This document shows, piece by piece, positions 7,301 to 11,539 of a stretch of 11,539 bases of DNA. Position 1 is the first letter of the stretch. Each line of letters opens with the position of its first letter. This DNA is from Botryococcus braunii (taxonomy: Eukaryota; Chlorophyta; Trebouxiophyceae). The stretch is taken from positions 332,817 through 344,355 of the forward strand of contig KV908501.1 of assembly GCA_002005505.1 (NCBI GenBank), read 5' to 3'. The position numbers and the translations under genes were made by a program. The notes below the pieces were generated by a model that was not told the origin of the DNA, did no database searches, and saw only the letters and a list, made by a program, of their open reading frames with translations.

Positions 7301-9452
7301 TGATGGAGAGAATAGGAGAATGTCAGAGGCCATTTGCCCAGGGGAAGCAACGGAAGCTCAGCCTAATGGACAGGACTTGGCCAGGCTGGAGGGCATGTCT
7401 GATCATGTAAGCGCTGAGAGTGAGGCAAGAGAGGTCAGTTTGGAGATTTCCAATCAGACACTTGATGGACAAAGGGAGTCTTCAGATGGCCAGGCTCTGC
7501 GTGCTTGTGAGGGACACACTGGGGAGTCACAGGTGTGTTGTGAGAGTACAAGCGTGGATGAGAGAGACACCACTGCAGGGTGTCGCACAGTGCCAGATTA
7601 TGCTGCGCCTTTGAGTGATGAGTGCGTTTGGGACATGACGAGTGATGTAAGACCCAGATTGAGTGGAGCAGCATGTGAATCCTCCAAGGAGAGAAAGCTG
7701 CAGACACCTCCAGAGTGGGAGAGAGTCAGAGAGGTGTGTAACGCAGTAACCTCGAGCGAAAGAGTAGTGGAAGCACGTGCGTGTGAGCCTAGAGAGGATA
7801 GCCATGTTGTGCATGATCACAATCTGAATCCTGTAAAGGGTAAGATACCTGGGGTGAGGTGGTCCAAGGTGCCAATCCCTGGAAACCTCAGGGAGGCGCA
7901 AAGATCCCCTCAGTGGGAATTCTGGCGCCAGGCAATGCAAGAGGAGCAAGATTCTCTTGATGCGCACGAGGTGATGGAGTACGTTGAGAGACCCAGGGGA
8001 CACAAGGTGATCCCTGTGCATTGGATCTTCTCTGTGAAGACTGATGCACATGGGAACGTGTTGAGATTTAAGGCTCGGCTTGTAGCCCAGGGCTGTAGAC
8101 AGATTCCTGGAGTTGATGTAGATGAGGTCTTTGCACCTACCAGTAGCTATGGGTCCAGGAGGACTTTGCTAGCAACTGCTGCAGCAAAGAACATGGAAAT
8201 TCACCAGGTGGATATAAAGACCGCCTTTTTGAATGGTGAATTAGAGGAGGAGGTGTATGTGACACAGCCTCCTGGATTTGATAATGGCAACCCCAACATT
8301 GTGTGCAGACTGCGTAAGGCCCTTTATGGCCTGAAGCAGGCTCCCAGGGCTTGGCACAAGACCCTGAATGAGAAGCTGCTGAGTATGGGATATGAAGTGT
8401 GTAAGAGCGATGCGGGAGTTTACATAAAGAGACACGAGGATGGGGAGCTGTCATACATGCTTGTGTATGTTGATGATCTTTTGATTGTGGCAATGGGTGC
8501 GGAAGAGATAGAATGGGTGAAAAAGGAGCTGTTGGCAAGCTTCAAGATTCATGACCTTGGTGAAGTCAAGGACTTCTTGGGCTGCCAGATCCTGAGAGAT
8601 AGAGAGAATCGGTGCTTATCACTGAGCTGCGTGCCTAAGATTGATGCACTGTGTGAGAAGTTTGGGGTGAGTGCTGAGTCACGTACAGTCGATACTCCCA
8701 TGAGTAAAGACTTTGTGATGTCTGGGATGCCGCAGGTTACAGTGGGTGAGACCAGCTTTGGGTCTGGGACTCCACTGCCTCCCGGGCATAGATATTGTGA
8801 GCTTGTTGGGTCTCTGTTGTATATTGCTAATACAACTCGACCTGATATAGCTCAGGCTGTGGGTGTTCTGTCCCGTTACCGGAACGCTCCCACCACTGCC
8901 CACATGAATGAGGGCTTGAGGGTATTGAGGTATCTTCAGTCTACTCGAGAGTGTGTCTTAGTGCTGGGAGGGAAAGGGCCTGTGTTAGAAGGTCATGTTG
9001 ATGCAGATTATGCTGGCGATATTGACAGCAGGCATTCTACCTCGGGATATGTGCTATCAGTGTTTGGCAGTGCTGTGGTCTGGGGTAGTAAGAAGCAACA
9101 CTCAGTTGCTACCTCCACTGTGGAGGCAGAATTCATGGCAACCAGTCTGGCTATTAAGGAGCTTAACTGGCTGCGTGGGTTCATGGAGGAAATCGGAACT
9201 CCTCCTTGGTCAGTGAAGCTATACTGTGACAATCAGGGGTGCATTGCTAACCTGAAAAACCCACTGTATAGCAAGTATACTAAGCACATTGCAGTGTGCT
9301 TCCACTTTGCACGTGAAGCTATTGCAAAGGGGCAGGTTACACTCTGCTATGTGGAGTCTGCAAGGAACAAGGCAGACATGCTGACAAAGCCTCTCGCTCG
9401 CCCTGCCTTCCAGATGCACAGGCGAGGGTTTGGACTTGTGAAGATGACATAG
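4308..9452 (+). CDS. Copia-type Gag-Pol polyprotein (Gag, protease, integrase, RT, RNase H)
   Basis: A single uninterrupted frame of 1714 codons. The first ATG after the in-frame TGA at 4290 is at 4308; 4335 is an alternative. Domains in order: Gag helical region about 65-235; CCHC knuckle CX2CX4HX4C at 291-304; aspartic protease DSGA at 387-390; integrase zinc region H530, H535, C567, C570; integrase catalytic triad D597, D660, E696 (35 residues between the last two); integrase C-terminal part to about 815; a low-complexity linker about 815-1195; RT from about 1200 with catalytic D1302 and YVDD at 1387-1390; RNase H with D1565, E1606, D1641 and D1690. This order defines Ty1/copia. Gag and Pol are fused with no frameshift or stop, so the Gag:Pol ratio must be set otherwise, for example by processing or splicing. 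The length exceeds the roughly 1300-1450 residues common in the family, mainly because of the linker. In RNase H the usual KHID reads KHIA (A1662). The product should act in virus-like particles and the nucleus, copying the element RNA and inserting the DNA. Confidence 0.97.
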   Translation: MKTRSRQVIMKTRSKRTATESGSAGSGSSISASPSQPANSTAQSGEMCIAMTKTGGVVTTNVKCPVTLDREGVEFPLWDLAYVAACGLKRCKAAIEAPMPDTEENAAALLMLIESVPKAWGAKLAAMQVAANAYQWVRERFTGGADQEVTARWLELLHTSMGETETLEDYYNRKVALFHALKRNGHSIMEREAKLAIIKGLPEEAKETGMFSSSAGKDLEGLWEIISTTAKGLGFNDQVPRVTPVARAAITPAYSTTPGTASPQETQAGGQGGQASSTKVEGRDRRDNRRCRYCNKLGHFERNCLKKEADEKMQQNLQQVMAAMANLLPQFQNQASAAVARPPEGSGNGNNFFPGGYPPPSGMSAMISLNVLTPTRVMPEARSFLVDSGATIHLVNDLSLLHSPTLHRNPIPLHMATSDATGQIIATGSLCLSSAEQQPLWLHNVHCVPSATANLISVTAAIRDGASFVTDSVGSYTGMRGAQNWSCSVAQRNGLYFLQKVSPVRNPVSVFVNTARAPVAHDCRLRALWHSRLGHPGEVNMRRLQSEDLVLGIPVSLSPCANCHSSCEACIQGKHSRPPFGTSSRAATEPLERIHLDTVGPISPTAITGERFFVTIVDEATHYVIALAVKTKDAISSAVRDLLIFWQRQLNRSVKCIRTDRGTEFLNSTLKGFCTQEGIKFETSAAYTPQQNGVAERMNRTIKEKARTLMLHAAAKQSLWKEAVETACILYNMGPVTGRDKTPYEAFHGVKPDVSLLRTFGCLAHVHIPDHQRGVFESKTSPGLFTGYSSVSKAYRIYMGNGIWKESRDVTFLEHLRGADRVGLSTMSPVSPNAVQQPFALPFVQQEGQQSLGQLSFWDSDDPEPLCNREVNVQQSGPDSPCATTPCATTPCAINPCENSETTSVNVDGEPTSSELSHTQSGHSWSVLGHMENLARGGEETKSHMQRLNNVQECVRMEVGAMGVRGQDGLTRQQRYDQRVAARETAAEVTVEHDGDVSDGENRRMSEAICPGEATEAQPNGQDLARLEGMSDHVSAESEAREVSLEISNQTLDGQRESSDGQALRACEGHTGESQVCCESTSVDERDTTAGCRTVPDYAAPLSDECVWDMTSDVRPRLSGAACESSKERKLQTPPEWERVREVCNAVTSSERVVEARACEPREDSHVVHDHNLNPVKGKIPGVRWSKVPIPGNLREAQRSPQWEFWRQAMQEEQDSLDAHEVMEYVERPRGHKVIPVHWIFSVKTDAHGNVLRFKARLVAQGCRQIPGVDVDEVFAPTSSYGSRRTLLATAAAKNMEIHQVDIKTAFLNGELEEEVYVTQPPGFDNGNPNIVCRLRKALYGLKQAPRAWHKTLNEKLLSMGYEVCKSDAGVYIKRHEDGELSYMLVYVDDLLIVAMGAEEIEWVKKELLASFKIHDLGEVKDFLGCQILRDRENRCLSLSCVPKIDALCEKFGVSAESRTVDTPMSKDFVMSGMPQVTVGETSFGSGTPLPPGHRYCELVGSLLYIANTTRPDIAQAVGVLSRYRNAPTTAHMNEGLRVLRYLQSTRECVLVLGGKGPVLEGHVDADYAGDIDSRHSTSGYVLSVFGSAVVWGSKKQHSVATSTVEAEFMATSLAIKELNWLRGFMEEIGTPPWSVKLYCDNQGCIANLKNPLYSKYTKHIAVCFHFAREAIAKGQVTLCYVESARNKADMLTKPLARPAFQMHRRGFGLVKMT
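6948..6998 (+). repeat. 15-bp tandem repeat encoding Pro-Cys pentapeptides
   Basis: Three 15-base units (6948-6962, 6963-6977, 6978-6992) plus a partial fourth encode PCATT-PCATT-PCAIN-PC at residues 881-897. They lie in the long linker between integrase and RT. The third unit has diverged, so this is probably a slippage-type expansion that has been tolerated. The regularly spaced cysteines are unusual for a disordered linker. Confidence 0.85.
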
Positions 9453-9453
9453 G

Positions 9454-9469
9454 TGACAGGGTGCTGTCA
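9454..9469 (+). other. Hairpin between the Gag-Pol stop and the polypurine tract
   Basis: TGACAG-GGTG-CTGTCA is a perfect 6-bp stem with a 4-base loop, starting two bases after the stop codon and touching the purine tract. Only 25 bases separate the stop from the LTR, so this hairpin fills most of the 3' non-coding space. Confidence 0.6.
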
Positions 9470-9477
9470 AGGGGAAG
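9469..9477 (+). promoter_or_regulatory. Polypurine tract (plus-strand primer)
   Basis: AAGGGGAAG is nine purines ending directly at the first base of the 3' LTR, the standard place for the RNase H-resistant primer of plus-strand DNA synthesis. The position agrees with the LTR start set by the target duplication. Confidence 0.9.
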
Positions 9478-9710
9478 TGTTGAATGAATTGGTCAATACT
9501 GTACTTAGTGACATCCCCTGTCACATGCCATCAACAGCAGTGTAAACTATAGCCGTTATAGCCCTTTATGAACGGTATAGATCATACTCGTACCTCAATG
9601 ACATAACACGTGACTTGTACGATATGCGTTCTCAATAGACATTACGTATGGTAGTACTTTAGGATCCCTGCAGTCCGAGCCATCCCTGGGCAGCCCAGGA
9701 ACGGCTCGGT

Positions 9711-9851
9711 ACTTGTCCGAAGCATGTTGGTATCCTTGACCAACCTCTACTGTTGGAGAGTGCTGTGTGCTGTTCCTGGAAACGTTGTAGCGTGGACGGT
9801 TTTTCCCACAGGCTACGAAGTGACGCTGCCGTCGTGCCATCACTGCAGGTG
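9711..9851. repeat. LTR internal direct repeat, copy 1 in the 3' LTR
   Basis: Identical to 3354-3494 and to its partner at 10193-10333, so four perfect copies of this 141-bp unit are in the window. Confidence 0.93.
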
Positions 9852-10192
9852 TGTTTAGGATTCTCAAAGCCGTTCCAGATATGATTGTGCTCAAACATTC
9901 AGACCAGTTAGATATTACTGCTGTGTGCATTGATGAGAGTGCATGACGAGAGCGCACTGAATGTTTGACCTCATTGAGACTTATGTTGACGTCCACCGTT
10001 GTGGCGGTAAGATAGTTTCACTGTACAAACATCACAAAGAGACCTTGCTGAGTTACTGATGAACTATTATTGTATTCTAGTGACGTAAAGTAGACATCGC
10101 AAGGCCTCTTTGGTGCTGAACTCTGCTATCAGGCAAGGCGTAGTGTTACGTGGTCTTTAGCAAGAGTGAGAGCAGTTAAGATCATTTGTAAG

Positions 10193-10333
10193 ACTTGTCC
10201 GAAGCATGTTGGTATCCTTGACCAACCTCTACTGTTGGAGAGTGCTGTGTGCTGTTCCTGGAAACGTTGTAGCGTGGACGGTTTTTCCCACAGGCTACGA
10301 AGTGACGCTGCCGTCGTGCCATCACTGCAGGTG
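10193..10333. repeat. LTR internal direct repeat, copy 2 in the 3' LTR
   Basis: Second copy within the 3' LTR, identical to 9711-9851. It lies near the LTR end and therefore probably in or near U5. Confidence 0.93.
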
Positions 10334-10356
10334 ACGCCGCAAGCAGAAATGCTTGA

Positions 10357-10361
10357 ATAAA
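10357..10361. repeat. Right target-site duplication ATAAA
   Basis: Matches the left copy at 3116-3120 exactly. The base before it is A, where the left flank has G, so the duplication is five and not six bases. Confidence 0.95.
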
Positions 10362-10481
10362 CCCTCAAGTAAGCTCCCTCCCACGTGGAAAACCTAGGGT
10401 TGGATTGAGTCGTCACCCATGACAATAAATCTTGTCAGGCGCAAATCTGGGCTGCAGAAATCCGCATTTCAGGACATTTAA

Positions 10482-11306
10482 TCAGGGGTTTTGAGGGCCA
10501 TGGGCAGTACACGTGTGAGGCGTACTGCAAGTTGCCGTAGTACAAAGAAAATCTAGTGGGCCCTGCGCGACAAAGATGGTACAGTACCGCCCTGAAGTTT
10601 CAGGTGGGACTTGCCGTTTGAAGCCCGGGGAGGTAAGGGCTCTGTTTGCAAGAGCTTTAGGGGGCGTTCCCAGGGCTTTATTTTTGCAAGAGGCATACCA
10701 GTGGGTGGCCGTGGTGGCAAGGAGAAGGGGTGCGAAGTTTGGAGAGCATCGGAGAAGGGACGGAATTTTGCATGCCCAAGGTCCGAAAGGAAGCCGTGAG
10801 CCCGACACCTTGGTAGCATTTTGCTGCAATATTTTCAAGCAATCCGTGATTGTTTTGGGGTGTTTCTGAATGTTTTGCCTGGGCTGAAAGCCTAGCCCGT
10901 GTGAATGCGGACGGGCAGAGGGGAGGGGGCGCACCCTCAAGGGGTGATGTTGGGCCCTACGCCGAGTTGCGGGGCCAAAAATTGAGAAATATGGTGAACT
11001 TCCACTTGTTGGTGCAACTGGTGTGTGTGAAACCAAGCGTTGGTCATGTGCAGGGGCTGTATCTCGTCGGCCTAGCTTCCACCCACGTTTTGCCTTGCTC
11101 ATGTAGGACCTTGATATTGAAGCTTGTGGGCTGTAAGCGCAAACTGGGGTTTTGCAGGCCAGACTTGCGTGAGTAACGCTGTGACAAGACTTCTTGTCAT
11201 GAGTGTCGCGCAAGAGCAAGGAAACCTCGGAAATTCGACTATCGCTCGTTTGAGCGTTAGCGGAGCTCACCGACCACGGAGCTTGAAATAAAAGTGCTAA
11301 AAACAT
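10482..11306 (-). CDS. Uncertain 274-codon open frame in repeat unit 2
   Basis: The longest open frame outside the retrotransposon, on the minus strand. I do not recognise the product. It begins with a hydrophobic stretch (MFLALLFQAPW) that could pass for a signal peptide. The rest is rich in Ser, Thr, Pro, Arg and His with no motif I can name, which is typical of a chance frame. In unit 1 it is broken into short pieces by single-base deletions. A 97-codon plus-strand frame (10576-10869) overlaps it and has an equally plausible composition; at most one is likely real. Against coding: no homology recognised and no evident promoter. For: a frame this long is not expected often by chance at this base composition. 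Confidence 0.18.
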   Translation of the reverse strand: MFLALLFQAPWSVSSANAQTSDSRISEVSLLLRDTHDKKSCHSVTHASLACKTPVCAYSPQASISRSYMSKAKRGWKLGRRDTAPAHDQRLVSHTPVAPTSGSSPYFSIFGPATRRRAQHHPLRVRPLPSARPHSHGLGFQPRQNIQKHPKTITDCLKILQQNATKVSGSRLPFGPWACKIPSLLRCSPNFAPLLLATTATHWYASCKNKALGTPPKALANRALTSPGFKRQVPPETSGRYCTIFVAQGPLDFLCTTATCSTPHTCTAHGPQNP

Positions 11307-11539
11307 TTATTCCTTGTGATTGGTTACGTTTGAGAAATTGCTTTTTATTTTCGGCGATTCTCAAGGTGTCGATCCGGGGCATTCAGCCCTACTTCCTCAA
11401 TTCTGACTCGGAATGCGTTTGTTACCGAAACAAAGTCAAGTTAATGTTTTTAGGGTACGTTTTCAAGCATTTGAATCAATGTGTACAAAAAATTTCGACT
11501 TTTTGCTCCAAATCAAGGGTGGGCCCACGCAATGGGGGC

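Larger units (their letters stand above)
3121..10356 (+). mobile_element. Complete Ty1/copia-superfamily LTR retrotransposon
   Basis: A full-length element: two 879-bp LTRs that read as identical, a primer-binding site, a leader, one long Gag-Pol frame, a polypurine tract and a 5-bp target duplication. The order protease-integrase-RT-RNase H places it in the Ty1/copia superfamily (Pseudoviridae type), not Ty3/gypsy. All catalytic motifs are intact and the frame is unbroken. Together with the identical LTRs this implies a very recent insertion and possible autonomy. Unusual traits are half-tRNA priming, long LTRs with an internal duplication, non-canonical LTR 3' ends (GA) and a long integrase-RT linker. 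There is no envelope-like gene after Pol: only 25 bases separate the stop codon from the 3' LTR. Confidence 0.97.
9478..10356 (+). repeat. 3' long terminal repeat (879 bp)
   Basis: The same length as the 5' LTR, and I found no base difference reading the two side by side. Since both LTRs are made from one template at insertion, this points to very recent integration. It contains the hairpin (9675-9709) and both 141-bp repeats. Polyadenylation must occur here. There is no AATAAA inside the LTR; TGTAA occurs at 9541-9545 and 10187-10191, which would matter if the host is a green alga. Confidence 0.95.
10357..11539. repeat. Tandem repeat unit 2, right part (downstream of the insertion)
   Basis: Resumes unit 2 at the insertion point and matches 760 to about 1926 of unit 1; the window ends inside it. 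Differences include many single bases present here but missing in unit 1, plus a few substitutions, for example TGTGCAGGG against TGTGTAGGG and TTGGTTACG against TTGGCTACG. The hairpins (11182-11199) and AATAAA (11287-11292) are retained. Confidence 0.85.

Noticed and set aside
7527..8051. 174-codon minus-strand frame
   Set aside because: It is antisense to the linker and RT start, with low-complexity composition expected from the opposite strand.

Overview
The window is eukaryotic nuclear-type DNA holding one complete, apparently intact Ty1/copia-superfamily LTR retrotransposon (3121-10356, 7236 bp). It has inserted into one unit of a tandem repeat of about 2.35 kb. There is no bacterial-style gene organisation. 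The host is not identified. The primer-binding site matches the plant-type initiator tRNA one base further than the animal type, as I remember those tRNAs, which weakly favours a green-lineage host (plant or alga).

Layout. 1-2335 is repeat unit 1, uninterrupted, with an empty insertion site at 760-764. 2336-3120 is the left part of repeat unit 2. The retrotransposon follows: 5' LTR 3121-3999, a primer-binding site for a half initiator-tRNA-Met primer from 4000, a structured untranslated leader to 4307, one Gag-Pol reading frame 4308-9452 (1714 aa), a hairpin and polypurine tract 9454-9477, and the 3' LTR 9478-10356. ATAAA is duplicated on both sides. 10357-11539 is the continuation of repeat unit 2, cut off by the window edge.

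How the element works. The LTRs carry promoter and polyadenylation functions. The single polyprotein supplies Gag (coat, with a CCHC nucleocapsid knuckle), aspartic protease, integrase, reverse transcriptase and RNase H, in the copia order PR-IN-RT-RH. Reverse transcription would start from a 5' tRNA fragment paired just after the 5' LTR, and plus-strand synthesis from the purine tract just before the 3' LTR. The two LTRs read as identical, every expected catalytic residue is present and no stop or frameshift breaks the frame, so this looks like a very recent insertion that may still be able to move.

Most interesting points: copia-style half-tRNA priming; a perfect 141-bp duplication inside each LTR, preceded by a strong hairpin; LTR ends that read TG...GA instead of TG...CA; a linker of about 380 residues between integrase and RT containing a Pro-Cys pentapeptide repeat; a tandem neighbour that preserves the empty target site; and one-sided single-base deletions in repeat unit 1 that look more like assembly error than evolution. 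I found no convincing host gene in the tandem repeat.
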